From an uncultured Sphingobacteriaceae bacterium (GTDB taxonomy: Bacteria; Bacteroidota; Bacteroidia; Sphingobacteriales; Sphingobacteriaceae), in assembly GCA_946480915.1 (NCBI GenBank), contig CAMLLO010000015.1, positions 1 to 64,000 of the forward strand: a stretch of 64,000 bases of DNA. The letters run 5' to 3'. Position 1 is the first letter of the stretch. The number at the start of each line of letters is the position of its first letter. The translations under genes were made by a program, and so were the position numbers. The notes under the pieces were generated by a model. The model worked only from the letters and a program-made list of their open reading frames with translations, made no database searches and had not been told where the DNA came from. This document shows positions 25,657-34,577 of the stretch, one piece after another.

Positions 25657-25684
25657 TTGGTTTTGTTGTGTTGAAAAATCGCTG

Positions 25685-25692
25685 CAAACTTA
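25685..25692 (-). promoter_or_regulatory. -7 element before ndk
   Basis: TAAGTTTG on the minus strand matches TAnnTTTG and lies 28 bases before the ndk ATG. A -33 box is not clear. Confidence 0.4.
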
Positions 25693-25852
25693 GATAAATT
25701 TTAGACATGGATTTTAAAATATGTAAAAGAGCAATCGTTTTCCGCGGCTCGTCCCTTCTCCCTTAAAAATTAGAAAAAAGCCCGGAGGGTTTTATTTTTT
25801 AGCATTATTTTTGAAAACGGGAATATGTAATAATCTATTCTGCCAAAAGCAT

Positions 25853-25882
25853 TTTGTATCGTAAAGGTTTTTAATAGCTTTG
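25853..25882 (+). promoter_or_regulatory. Promoter of nrnA
   Basis: TTTG (25853-25856), 18-base spacer, TAGCTTTG (25875-25882); 18 bases before the ATG. Confidence 0.7.
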
Positions 25883-25900
25883 CGTTTCTTTTTTTAAAGA

Positions 25901-26911
25901 ATGTTGGAACTAACCTCACTTAAAGAATTATTAGCTAACCCTCAGCACATAGTTATCACCACACATCATAAGCCCGATGGTGATGCAATGGGTTCATCTT
26001 TGGGTTTATATAACTATCTGATTCAGAAAGGACATCACGTTAGAGTAATAACTCCAACCGACTATCCATTATTTCTCCATTGGATGCCAAACAATCCTGA
26101 AGTTCTGGTTTATACCGAAACCGTGGCAGAATCAAATAAATATATTGGCGATGCCGATATTATATTTTGCCTTGACTTCAATGCGCTTTCTCGGATAAAT
26201 GAGATGGGAGAAATCGTTCGCGAAGCCAAGGGAGTAAAAGTCATGATTGATCATCACCTGGAGCCCGAAGGCTTCGATGATTACCGCCACTGGTCTATAA
26301 ATGCATGCGCTACAGCGCAATTGGTATATGATTTCATCATAACCATTATGAAAGAACCGCAGCTTATCAATAAAGATGTTGCCAGTTGTTTGTACACAGG
26401 GATTATGACGGACTCCGGATCGTTTCGTTTTCCAACCACTACGCCCCAGGTTCACCACATTGTGGCTGATTTAATTCAACGGGGAGCAGAAAATTCAAAG
26501 ATTCATCAATTAGTATACGATAACTTCTCAGAAGGTCGTTTACGTTTTCTCGGATATTGTTTATTAAACAAACTCGAAGTATTTGAAGAATATAACACCG
26601 CCTTGATCAGTGTTACGAATGATGAGCTTGATAAGTTTGGGATTGATACCGGGGATACAGAAGGTTTGGTAAATTACGCCTTAACAATAAATGGAATTAA
26701 GCTAGCTGCCTTAATTATCGAACGGAAAGACAAGGTTAAGCTTTCTTTACGGTCTACCGGAGATTTTCCTGCTAATGAGATCTGTAAAAAGTATTTCAAC
26801 GGCGGCGGACACAGAAACGCAGCAGGCGGATTTTCCGATAAAATATTACAGGATGTAATTTCGGAATTTAAGAGTATTTTGCCTGATTATAAAAGTCTAT
26901 TAATAGTATAA
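25901..26911 (+). CDS. nrnA: DHH-family phosphoesterase NrnA (oligoribonuclease/pAp phosphatase)
   Basis: 336 residues. The DHH domain shows THHKPDGDAMGSSLGLYNYL, FCLDFNALSRI and MIDHHLEP. The DHHA1 domain ends with FNGGGHRNAAGGF. NrnA degrades very short RNAs and dephosphorylates pAp. The next gene starts 7 bases later, so it probably forms an operon with the FKBP gene. Confidence 0.93.
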   Translation: MLELTSLKELLANPQHIVITTHHKPDGDAMGSSLGLYNYLIQKGHHVRVITPTDYPLFLHWMPNNPEVLVYTETVAESNKYIGDADIIFCLDFNALSRINEMGEIVREAKGVKVMIDHHLEPEGFDDYRHWSINACATAQLVYDFIITIMKEPQLINKDVASCLYTGIMTDSGSFRFPTTTPQVHHIVADLIQRGAENSKIHQLVYDNFSEGRLRFLGYCLLNKLEVFEEYNTALISVTNDELDKFGIDTGDTEGLVNYALTINGIKLAALIIERKDKVKLSLRSTGDFPANEICKKYFNGGGHRNAAGGFSDKILQDVISEFKSILPDYKSLLIV

Positions 26912-26918
26912 AATAAAA

Positions 26919-27890
26919 ATGAAGAAAAATTTAATTATTTTAGGTTTTGCTGCTCTGGCTTTCGCAGGATGCAAGCAATTTAAACAAGGTCCTGGTGATC
27001 TTCAATACATTATTCATGAAGACGAATCTGGCCCCACCGTTAAAGAGGGTGATTTTCTTGCCATAAAGTTTATTCAAAAAACTGAAGAAGATTCAGTACT
27101 TGCAAGCTCTTTCGACTTTGACCGCCCAACATTCCTTGTTCAGCAGAAAGCTGCTTTCAAAGGGGATATTTACGATGGTCTTGCTTTGCTAAGCGAAGGT
27201 GATAGTGCAACATTTAAAGTAAACCTTGACTCCATGGCTGCTAAGGGAATGCCTAAGCCAGCTAATACCAAAGGAAAATACATGCTTTTCACCATCAAGC
27301 TGGATAAAATTATCCCGAAAGGAAAAATGAATGACAGCTTGTTCCAGAAAAAAATCGATGGGTTTTTAAAGGCTGAAGTGGAAAAAGCTAAAAATCAGGA
27401 AGCAGGCAAGATCAGTGGTTATATTGCTTCGAAAGATTTAAAGCCAATTGTTACGGCTTCGGGCCTACAATACATAATTACAAAACAAGGTGCTGGTCCT
27501 AAAGCTGCAGTTGGAGACACTGTTAAATTAGATTATACCGGAATGTTCTTATCTGGAAAGGTATTTGATACCAGTGTTAAAGCTGTAGCACAAAAGTCAG
27601 GAACGTTTAACGCTCAGCGTCCTTACGAGCCGATGAAAGTACCTGCGGGTCTTAACGGAACTATCCCTGGATTTGATGAAGCATTATTGTTATTCCCTAA
27701 AGGAACAAAAGCAACTGTAATTATTCCATCTAAGCTTGCTTATGGCGAGCAGGGAAACCAGGCAATTCCTCCATACATGCCGATTGTATTTGATATCGAA
27801 GTTGTTGACATCATAAAAGCAAAACCGGGATCGGTACAACAGCCGATGCAAATGCCAGGAATGCCTCAATCCGCAATGCCTCAACAATAA
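26919..27890 (+). CDS. FKBP-type peptidyl-prolyl isomerase lipoprotein
   Basis: 323 residues with a lipoprotein signal ending FAGC. Two FKBP-like regions are seen: a poor one at ~25-125 and a complete one at ~180-300 (GDTVKLDYTGMFLSGKVFDTS, GTIPGFDEALLLFPKG, IPSKLAYGEQG, PIVFDIEVVDI). It should act as a folding helper in the periplasm. The short C-terminus is rich in Met, Pro and Gln (QPMQMPGMPQSAMPQQ). It is paralogous to the next gene and separated from it by a MITE-like repeat. Confidence 0.9.
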   Translation: MKKNLIILGFAALAFAGCKQFKQGPGDLQYIIHEDESGPTVKEGDFLAIKFIQKTEEDSVLASSFDFDRPTFLVQQKAAFKGDIYDGLALLSEGDSATFKVNLDSMAAKGMPKPANTKGKYMLFTIKLDKIIPKGKMNDSLFQKKIDGFLKAEVEKAKNQEAGKISGYIASKDLKPIVTASGLQYIITKQGAGPKAAVGDTVKLDYTGMFLSGKVFDTSVKAVAQKSGTFNAQRPYEPMKVPAGLNGTIPGFDEALLLFPKGTKATVIIPSKLAYGEQGNQAIPPYMPIVFDIEVVDIIKAKPGSVQQPMQMPGMPQSAMPQQ

Positions 27891-27896
27891 AACATT

Positions 27897-28001
27897 AGAG
27901 GCTGTCTTAAAGTCCGGACTTTCGGAAACCTCTTTCGAATAGTTCCAAGCAGAGCTTACTGAAGTAAGCTTCAGTTGATCATAGACTTTCAGACAGCCTC
28001 T
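27897..28001. mobile_element. MITE-like 105-bp element with terminal inverted repeats
   Basis: AGAGGCTGTCTTAAAGTC (27897-27914) and the reverse complement of 27984-28001 match at 17 of 18 bases. Between them is a perfect 8-bp stem hairpin (27953-27970). There is no ORF. It fills nearly all the space between two paralogous FKBP genes. Terminal repeats without a transposase fit a miniature element; no clear target duplication was seen. Confidence 0.6.
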
Positions 28002-28014
28002 TCTTCCCATTAAT

Positions 28015-29055
28015 ATGAAGATAAAAAATATAATAACGGTATTGCTGCTGGTAGCATCGGTACATGTACTGGCACAGAACAATGCAGGAATGCAACGTTT
28101 GCCGAATGGACTTCAATATAAAATATTCACTTCCAATGCCGGGCCCAAAATTAAACTGAACGATATTATCACGTTCAACTTTATACAAAAAACAGATAAA
28201 GATTCAGTATTAGTGAATTCTTTTGACGTAAACAGACCTGCAACCATCCAGGTCCAGGCCGCCCAAAACATCGCTGATCTTATGGATTTTTTTCCATTAT
28301 TAGCTTTGAATGACAGTGCTATTGTTAGTATTCCGACGGATTCAATTTTTAACAAGCCCGGAATGGAACAGCAGCGTCCCCCATTTCTGCCAAAAGGAAG
28401 TTCGCTTTTTATTACCGTTAAAATCAAAAAAATCCAGTCACTGGAAGAAGCGATGGCAGAACGCCAGAAAATGATGGATGAAATGAAAGGAGCAGAATCA
28501 AGTGCTCTTGCTAAATATCTTGCAGAGACTAAAATAAATGCAATAAAAACTACATCAGGCTTAAGATATATCATTAGAAAACCATCTGTCAAAGCAAAGC
28601 CAGTAAAAGGCGACACTGTTTTGGTAAATTATATTGGTAAAACTCTGGAAGGAAAAGTATTTGATTCGAGCATCGAAGCTGAGGCTAAAAAAGCTGGATT
28701 GGATCAACCGGGACGACCATATGAGCCTATCAGCGTTGTGCTGGGTGAAGGCAGAGTTATTCCAGGTTGGGAAGAGGGCATCCTTTTGCTGAATGAAGGC
28801 TCTAAAGCTACTTTCATTATTCCTTCGGATCTGGCCTATGGCCCACAAGGCGCCGGCGAGGATATAAAGCCATTTTCAACCCTTGTGTTTGATCTTGAAT
28901 TAGTAAAGGTTAAACGCGTGAAAAAGGCAGCGACGCCTGCAGCAAAAAAACCCGCAGCCAAGCCTGTTGCTAAAAAACCTGCTACTAAAACCAGCACGGC
29001 TAAACCGGCGACAAAGGCAGCTCCTGCTAAAACTACAACTACAAAAAAGCAGTAA
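28015..29055 (+). CDS. FKBP-type peptidyl-prolyl isomerase with Lys/Ala/Pro-rich tail
   Basis: 346 residues. A signal peptide (MKIKNIITVLLLVASVHVLA) is followed by a poor FKBP-like region and a complete FKBP domain at ~190-302 (GDTVLVNYIGKTLEGKVFDSS, VIPGWEEGILLLNEGS, IPSDLAYGPQGAGED). The last ~45 residues are repeats of K, P, A and T resembling histone H1 tails. It is paralogous to the preceding gene, with the same order of domains. Expected role is periplasmic prolyl isomerisation; the tail could bind an acidic partner or the cell wall. Confidence 0.9.
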   Translation: MKIKNIITVLLLVASVHVLAQNNAGMQRLPNGLQYKIFTSNAGPKIKLNDIITFNFIQKTDKDSVLVNSFDVNRPATIQVQAAQNIADLMDFFPLLALNDSAIVSIPTDSIFNKPGMEQQRPPFLPKGSSLFITVKIKKIQSLEEAMAERQKMMDEMKGAESSALAKYLAETKINAIKTTSGLRYIIRKPSVKAKPVKGDTVLVNYIGKTLEGKVFDSSIEAEAKKAGLDQPGRPYEPISVVLGEGRVIPGWEEGILLLNEGSKATFIIPSDLAYGPQGAGEDIKPFSTLVFDLELVKVKRVKKAATPAAKKPAAKPVAKKPATKTSTAKPATKAAPAKTTTTKKQ

Positions 29056-29075
29056 TTTTAAGACACATACAATTG

Positions 29076-29105
29076 AAAGCCTCCTTAAGTAAGGGGGCTT
29101 TTTTT
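29076..29105 (+). terminator. Terminator after the second FKBP gene
   Basis: AAGCCTCC pairs with GGGGGCTT (one wobble) and is followed by a run of seven T. It lies 21 bases past the stop codon. Confidence 0.8.
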
Positions 29106-29245
29106 ATGGGTCATTTTGTCACTCTGTCACTGTATCTCATAAAAATCTTGACATAAGACTGTCAATCTGTTTGCAGAATATTATTGGCATAAGGCTTGAT
29201 AACCATTGTTTGAATATTTATTGAAAAAAATTAAACATATATATC

Positions 29246-31147
29246 ATGTCAAAAATTATTGGTATCGACTTAGGAACAACTAACTCCTGTGTAGCAGTAA
29301 TGGAGGGTAATGAGCCAGTTGTTATTTCAAATAGCGAAGGCAAGCGCACTACTCCATCCATTGTCGCTTTTGTAGAGAATGGTGAGCGGAAAGTGGGTGA
29401 TCCTGCAAAGCGTCAGGCTATCACTAATCCTAAAAAAACAATCTATTCTATTAAACGCTTCATGGGCAACAGCTATAATGAAGTAACAAAAGAAATCAGT
29501 CGTGTGCCTTATGCAGTTGTAAAAGGCGATAACAATACACCTCGTGTTGATATAGACGACCGTAAATATACTCCACAAGAGATATCTGCAATGATTCTTC
29601 AAAAAATGAAGAAAACAGCAGAAGACTTTTTAGGACACGAAGTAACGGACGCAGTTATTACTGTTCCCGCTTATTTTAACGATGCTCAGCGTCAGGCTAC
29701 AAAAGAAGCAGGTGAAATTGCCGGTTTAAATGTAAAACGTATCATTAACGAGCCAACAGCCGCTGCATTAGCATATGGTTTGGACAAAGCTCATAAGGAT
29801 ATGAAAATTGTTGTGTTTGACTGCGGTGGTGGTACACATGACGTTTCTGTTCTTGAACTTGGTGATGGCGTTTTCGAAGTAAAATCTACTGATGGTGATA
29901 CTCACTTAGGTGGTGATGACTTTGACCAGGTGATTATTGACTGGTTGGCAGAAGAGTTCAAATCTGAGAACGGAATGGACCTTGCAAAAGATGCGATGGC
30001 TTTACAACGTTTGAAAGAAGCTGCTGAGAAAGCTAAAATTGAGTTATCAAGTTCTAACCAAACTGAAATTAATTTACCATATATCACTGCCGATCAAAGC
30101 GGACCAAAGCACCTTGTGCGTACTTTAAGCCGTTCTAAATTCGAACAATTAGCCGAAAGCTTAATCAAACGTACCATTGAGCCTTGTCGTTCAGCATTGA
30201 AAAATGCAGGTTTATCAACTTCAGATATCGATGAAATTATCCTGGTAGGGGGTTCAACACGTATTCCTGCTATTCAGGATGCTGTTAAAGCATTCTTTGG
30301 AAAAGAGCCTTCAAAAGGAGTTAATCCTGATGAAGTTGTAGCAATTGGTGCTGCAATTCAAGGTGGTGTATTAACTGGTGAAGTTAAAGATGTATTGTTA
30401 CTTGACGTTACTCCTCTTTCTTTAGGTATTGAAACTATGGGTGGTGTAATGACAAAATTAATCGAGTCGAATACAACTATCCCTTCTAAAAAATCAGAAA
30501 CGTTCTCGACAGCATCTGATAATCAACCATCCGTTGAGATTCACATTTTGCAGGGTGAGCGTCCAATGGCGAATCAAAACCGTACAATCGGAAGGTTCCA
30601 CTTAGACGGAATTCCACCTGCGCCACGCGGAGTACCTCAAATCGAAGTAACTTTTGATATTGACGCAAACGGTATCTTACACGTAGGTGCAAAAGACAAG
30701 GCGACTGGTAAAGAGCAGAAAATACGTATCGAAGCATCTTCCGGCTTATCTGACGAAGAAATTCAAAAGATGAAACAAGAAGCTGAAGCGAATGCTGAAG
30801 CTGATAAAAAAGCCAGAGAAGAAGTGGATACTTTAAACGCTGCCGATGCGCTTATTTTCTCAACTGAAAAACAGCTGAAAGAATATGGCGATAAAATTTC
30901 CGCAGATAAAAAAGCTCCGATTGAAGAGTCTCTAACCAAGTTGAAAGCAGCGCACGCGGCAAAAAACTTTGCAGATATTGAAACCGCTCAGACAGAATTG
31001 AACGCTGCATGGGCTACTGCTTCCGAAGAGATGTACAAAGCTACTGAAGGTGCAGGTGCAGAAGGCGCCCAGCCAGGTAATGGTCAGGCATCAGCAAATG
31101 ATGCAGGCGATACTGTTACTGATGTAGATTTCGAAGAGGTGAAATAA
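29246..31147 (+). CDS. dnaK: Chaperone DnaK
   Basis: 633 residues, the standard length. [37 protein letters not shown] and [19 protein letters not shown] mark the ATPase domain. The substrate-binding domain has [16 protein letters not shown]. The C-terminal lid ends in DVDFEEVK. Hsp70 with DnaJ and GrpE folds proteins in the cytoplasm; those partners are not in this window. The gene stands alone, with a strong terminator. No CIRCE-type heat-shock operator was seen upstream. Confidence 0.98.
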   Translation: MSKIIGIDLGTTNSCVAVMEGNEPVVISNSEGKRTTPSIVAFVENGERKVGDPAKRQAITNPKKTIYSIKRFMGNSYNEVTKEISRVPYAVVKGDNNTPRVDIDDRKYTPQEISAMILQKMKKTAEDFLGHEVTDAVITVPAYFNDAQRQATKEAGEIAGLNVKRIINEPTAAALAYGLDKAHKDMKIVVFDCGGGTHDVSVLELGDGVFEVKSTDGDTHLGGDDFDQVIIDWLAEEFKSENGMDLAKDAMALQRLKEAAEKAKIELSSSNQTEINLPYITADQSGPKHLVRTLSRSKFEQLAESLIKRTIEPCRSALKNAGLSTSDIDEIILVGGSTRIPAIQDAVKAFFGKEPSKGVNPDEVVAIGAAIQGGVLTGEVKDVLLLDVTPLSLGIETMGGVMTKLIESNTTIPSKKSETFSTASDNQPSVEIHILQGERPMANQNRTIGRFHLDGIPPAPRGVPQIEVTFDIDANGILHVGAKDKATGKEQKIRIEASSGLSDEEIQKMKQEAEANAEADKKAREEVDTLNAADALIFSTEKQLKEYGDKISADKKAPIEESLTKLKAAHAAKNFADIETAQTELNAAWATASEEMYKATEGAGAEGAQPGNGQASANDAGDTVTDVDFEEVK

Positions 31148-31167
31148 TTTAAAAAACCCAATAATTT

Positions 31168-31198
31168 AAGCCGCTCCCAAAAAAGGAGCGGCTTTTTT
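31168..31198 (+). terminator. Terminator of dnaK
   Basis: A 10-bp perfect stem (AAGCCGCTCC/GGAGCGGCTT) with a 7-nt loop and a T run. It lies 20 bases after the dnaK stop. Confidence 0.93.
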
Positions 31199-31311
31199 AT
31201 TGTTATTGCACCTGATTCTCCGGAGACTACAGGCCGGCAATTAATTATAACACAACACTCATTGCTATAGTAATTTTACATAGCTATTCTATTTTCTTAA
31301 TCCTTAATAGT

Positions 31312-31319
31312 TAATTTTG
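31312..31319 (+). promoter_or_regulatory. -7 element before the glutathione peroxidase gene
   Basis: TAATTTTG matches TAnnTTTG, 20 bases before the ATG. A -33 box is weak (TTTTC near 31293). Confidence 0.4.
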
Positions 31320-31339
31320 AATAAATCGAAATTGTAATT

Positions 31340-31852
31340 ATGAAAGTTCTCGTATTTCTCCTTCTGACCTTATTTGCGGCACCGCCGAAGTCTGTACACG
31401 ATTTCAAGATCAAAACCATCGATGGCAAAACGCTTAGCCTGAAAAAATTTAGAGGAAAGAAAATATTGATTGTAAATACCGCTTCAAAATGCGGCTATAC
31501 TCCTCAGTATACAGAATTACAAAAGCTATCCGAGCAGTACAAAGGTAAAATAGTAGTTATTGGCATTCCAGCAAATAACTTCAAAGATCAGGAACCTGGC
31601 TCGAACCTAAGTATTAAAGAATTTTGCAAACAGAATTACGGAGTAACTTTTACTCTTGGCGAGAAACTGAGCGTTAAAGGCGACGACATGGCAGAGCTTT
31701 TTAAATATTTAACTTCTGCGGAAAACCCGGACTTTAAAGGTGACATTAAATGGAACTTTGAGAAATTCTTGATTGATGAGAACGGAAAATTGGTGCATCG
31801 TTTTCGCTCTGCAGTTAAACCATTGTCGCCTGAGCTAACTAAGTATCTGTAA
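31340..31852 (+). CDS. Glutathione peroxidase-like thiol peroxidase
   Basis: 170 residues with a short hydrophobic start (MKVLVFLLLTLFAAPP) that may be a signal. Peroxidatic C51 lies in NTASKCGYTPQY (Cys, not Sec). The other family blocks are IVVIGIPANNFKDQEPGS and IKWNFEKFLID with the conserved Trp. Bacterial members usually use thioredoxin or a low-molecular-weight thiol; with bshA present, bacillithiol is a possible link but is not shown by the sequence. Confidence 0.92.
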   Translation: MKVLVFLLLTLFAAPPKSVHDFKIKTIDGKTLSLKKFRGKKILIVNTASKCGYTPQYTELQKLSEQYKGKIVVIGIPANNFKDQEPGSNLSIKEFCKQNYGVTFTLGEKLSVKGDDMAELFKYLTSAENPDFKGDIKWNFEKFLIDENGKLVHRFRSAVKPLSPELTKYL

Positions 31853-31883
31853 AAAAGTCGGTTATAATTATTGTAAAATTTAT

Positions 31884-31914
31884 TTTGAATAATAGGGATA
31901 TGCTTCTATATTTG
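31884..31914 (+). promoter_or_regulatory. Promoter of tRNA-Val
   Basis: TTTG (31884-31887), 19-base spacer, TATATTTG (31907-31914), a full match to the Bacteroidota consensus, ending 14 bases before the tRNA. Confidence 0.78.
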
Positions 31915-31928
31915 CAGTCCCAAACGAC

Positions 31929-32003
31929 GGGAGATTAGCTCAGCTGGTTCAGAGCATCTGCCTTACAAGCAGAGGGTCACTGGTTCGAACCCAGTATCTC
32001 CCA
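31929..32003 (+). tRNA. tRNA-Val (anticodon TAC)
   Basis: Acceptor stem GGGAGAT pairs with ATCTCCC. The anticodon stem-loop CTGCC-TTACAAG-CAG places TAC at 34-36. The T arm carries GGTTCGAACC. The discriminator base is A; CCA is not encoded. A lone tRNA gene with its own promoter and terminator. Confidence 0.97.
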
Positions 32004-32012
32004 CAAACGAAG

Positions 32013-32041
32013 CCCTTCAGATTATTTCTGAGGGGTTTTTT
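32013..32041 (+). terminator. Terminator of tRNA-Val
   Basis: CCCTTCAGA pairs with TCTGAGGGG (one wobble) around a 5-nt loop, followed by six T. Confidence 0.88.
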
Positions 32042-32193
32042 GTTTACACGGGAGATTCCGAGTAGGGAAAGCATCTCCCAAACTTTTCGGCTTAATCCAT
32101 TCCAAAAAAGGCTTAATATGGTGCGCGCATTTTTATTTGTCTCTGTAAATCAGTATTTATGTAGAACAAAACATAAGCCACCTAACCTACCTA

Positions 32194-33144
32194 ATGATTA
32201 ATAGGCCATCAACAGAGGCGATATTTAGCCGAGCCCATATCTGTTTTAAACTCTATTTAGGGTTGTCAATTCTCACGGTAATTCTTTCATTCACAAGTTG
32301 TGTCAAGGAGGAAGAAAGAAAAAATACTCCCTCATGGAAAGAAGCATGGAATGTATCTTTCACTGAAGTTCGCAGAACATTTGAATCAGGCGTAGTTTTC
32401 AATGATTTTGGATACCAGCTTAAACCAGACTGGAGATTTAAAATACTATCTGATACCTCTGTTAGCATCTACAGTCCAAAACTTAATAGGGTTACGACTG
32501 CTCATATTCAATTTGACCACGATTCCATTTATAACTTCGCCTGGGCGTGGCTACGCGTAAGAAAGCTTTCGAAAGATAGCATTCTCTTTCAGGTGATGAA
32601 AGTGAAAGACAAAAGGGTCTTGAGGAAACAGTCGAATATATACATGACGCTGTATTCAGATGACTACATCAAATACAAACTGAAAAAGAAGATTGCTGAT
32701 CTGGTAAAGCCAAATAGCCAAGACAGTATTTTCATCAAGGATAAAATTCAATTGGCAAATGCTGATACTTCAAAAGCATTTCCAGCACACGAACAGGCGA
32801 TATTGAAGTCGAAGAGTAGCTTGTTGACCATTAAAAAAATCTCAGCTTCTGATAATGACATGCATGATGTCTTTGATCCATTTCTCCCTGAATATGATAT
32901 CACAATAAAAAAATCTTATAAGCCATTTAATTACTCCTTTTCCGTAGTTATCAACCAGGAAGGCAAGTTACTATTTCGCCGCTCACGTATTTTTATAATG
33001 CCCGAGTTTCAGGACCGTATCAAAAGCACGATACGAGGGATAATAAACGGTTATCTTTCTGCCTATTTAGACACCCATCCCGGGAAAACTTTTGGCATAC
33101 CACATTCTACAATCGTATTTATGAATGTAAGAGGTGTTAAGTAA
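32194..33144 (+). CDS. Lipoprotein of unknown function
   Basis: 316 residues. A long N-region and a hydrophobic core end in SFTSC, a Bacteroidota lipobox. The mature part has mixed alpha/beta character with no motif that I recognise (NVSFTEVRRTFESGVVF, YSFSVVINQEGKLLFR). The last third is amphipathic. It opens a set of four small exported proteins of unknown function (32194-35051) that lie between tRNA-Val and the sigma/FecR unit. This kind of cargo beside a tRNA gene is often acquired DNA, but no integrase or repeat of the tRNA end is seen. Confidence 0.55.
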   Translation: MINRPSTEAIFSRAHICFKLYLGLSILTVILSFTSCVKEEERKNTPSWKEAWNVSFTEVRRTFESGVVFNDFGYQLKPDWRFKILSDTSVSIYSPKLNRVTTAHIQFDHDSIYNFAWAWLRVRKLSKDSILFQVMKVKDKRVLRKQSNIYMTLYSDDYIKYKLKKKIADLVKPNSQDSIFIKDKIQLANADTSKAFPAHEQAILKSKSSLLTIKKISASDNDMHDVFDPFLPEYDITIKKSYKPFNYSFSVVINQEGKLLFRRSRIFIMPEFQDRIKSTIRGIINGYLSAYLDTHPGKTFGIPHSTIVFMNVRGVK

Positions 33145-33346
33145 CAAGCTAAATTCTACGCGTAAGTAATAGCCGCTTAGCCCCTGAAGAGAAGTCGTTC
33201 TGGCAAGGATATGTAGCTATAAGAGCTATCCTAAAAATGTGCAATAACTACGTTCACTCTTTTTATTTAAAATGCTTGCCTTAAATAAATATCAAATCAT
33301 CATCTTTAAACAACCTTACATAACAGATTATACGTATACCTGAACC

Positions 33347-33875
33347 ATGAAAAAATCACTACTTATCACATGTTTTATTATTCTAAGCTTTGTCAGCTTA
33401 AAAGCACAGCAAAAGGGAGAAAACCTAAAAATCGTTTGGCCTGAAGAGTACAAATGGAAAGTTGGCTCTAATCAAGAAAATGAACAAATGCATTTGATGG
33501 AACTAGTTCGTGGAAAATGAAACAGTAAAGAAATGGAGCATTATGGGAACAATGCTGTCGATTAAAGGTGCAACAAATGTTCCAATGGATGCAGCAATGA
33601 ATATGATGTTTGACCAGGCAAAACAAGCTGCACCAAAAGCCAAACTAACCTTTATAGAGAAGGATGAAAAGTCAGAACACCCTTGGATACTATTTAAAAT
33701 TGAAGCACCAAGTTTTAAGAATGACAAGACTCCTGAATCGCAATTATACTATGTAACTCAAGGTAGCAGCTCTTTATATTCAAACTTCGTGGCCTTGAAG
33801 GAAGCTACTCTAAGCCAAGATTTCGTTGATAAATGGATCAAAATATTTAAGAATAGTGAATTCGTCAGCTTGTAA
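33347..33875 (+). pseudogene. Exported protein of unknown function, broken by a frameshift
   Basis: ATG 33347 gives a signal peptide (MKKSLLITCFIILSFVSLKA) and 57 codons up to a TGA at 33518. From there the reading continues in the +1 frame to the stop at 33875 (ETVKKWSIMGTMLSIKG onward). Removing one A from the AAAA run at 33514-33517 joins the two frames without a gap (...ELVRGNETVKKW...) into one protein of about 175 residues. So a single-base insertion, real or a sequencing error, breaks the gene. No known family recognised. Confidence 0.75.
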
Positions 33876-33901
33876 GTACGGTATATAGACGAATAAGCCG
33901 T

Positions 33902-34468
33902 ATGGAGAAGCTCGCTTACTTACTAATGATGATATTATGTCAATCTGCATTAGGGCAAAGCACACCTAAGGTAGATAACTTCAAATCTTTTATTCCCGCA
34001 GGTTATTTGCTCCTGAGCACTACTTCTGGAAATTTAAATAAAGATGCTTATCTAGACCGGATTCTCGTTTTAAAACCCAAAGAGGAAGAGGCTAACGAAG
34101 ATTTAGCAAGACCTTTAATACTTCTGTCAGGAACAGCATCAGGCAACTATAAGCTTATAGCTAGAAATGACAGCGTTGTTCTTTGTAAAGGATGTGGTGG
34201 TATCTTTGGTGATCCGTATGAAGGTATAACCATAAACAATGGCTACTTTTCAGTTGAACATTATGGTGGTAGTAGTTGGAGGTGGACCAGAATTATCACT
34301 TTCAAATACGACTCAAAATCAAAAAAATTTAAGCTGCATAGAGATGCCGGAACCTCATACCATACTTCTGACCCCAACAAATACGAAGATCATATAAATA
34401 ATAAAGAAGATTTTGGAAAGGTAACTTTTAATGAGTTCAACAATAAAAAGTACTTCAGAACTCAATAA
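33902..34468 (+). CDS. Exported protein of a GDLNKD-type (VCBS-like) family, function unknown
   Basis: 188 residues with a signal peptide (MEKLAYLLMMILCQSALGQ). GNLNKDAYLDRILVLKP resembles the GDLNxDGxxD calcium-loop of VCBS or FG-GAP-like repeats. The blocks GGIFGDPYEGITINNGYFS and HYGGSSWRWTRIITF are shared with hypothetical proteins in Bacteroidota and Proteobacteria, as far as I recall. Two Cys lie in LCKGCGG. The function is unknown. It starts 26 bases after the broken gene, so both may have been cotranscribed. Confidence 0.65.
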   Translation: MEKLAYLLMMILCQSALGQSTPKVDNFKSFIPAGYLLLSTTSGNLNKDAYLDRILVLKPKEEEANEDLARPLILLSGTASGNYKLIARNDSVVLCKGCGGIFGDPYEGITINNGYFSVEHYGGSSWRWTRIITFKYDSKSKKFKLHRDAGTSYHTSDPNKYEDHINNKEDFGKVTFNEFNNKKYFRTQ

Positions 34469-34577
34469 ATGAATATGAGAACCATACTTTAATTCCTAAA
34501 AACTTCAAAATTGAATGTTGCAATGATTGGATTGCTGAAATACGGCATTTGAAAGGTAATAGTCAAAAACAACCTGA

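Noticed and set aside
28113..28848. Long minus-strand frames opposite the second FKBP gene
   Set aside because: They mirror the codon bias of the FKBP frame and lack any recognisable protein sequence.
29205..29245. Possible heat-shock operator (CIRCE) before dnaK
   Set aside because: No TTAGCACTC-N9-GAGTGCTAA or similar inverted repeat could be found.
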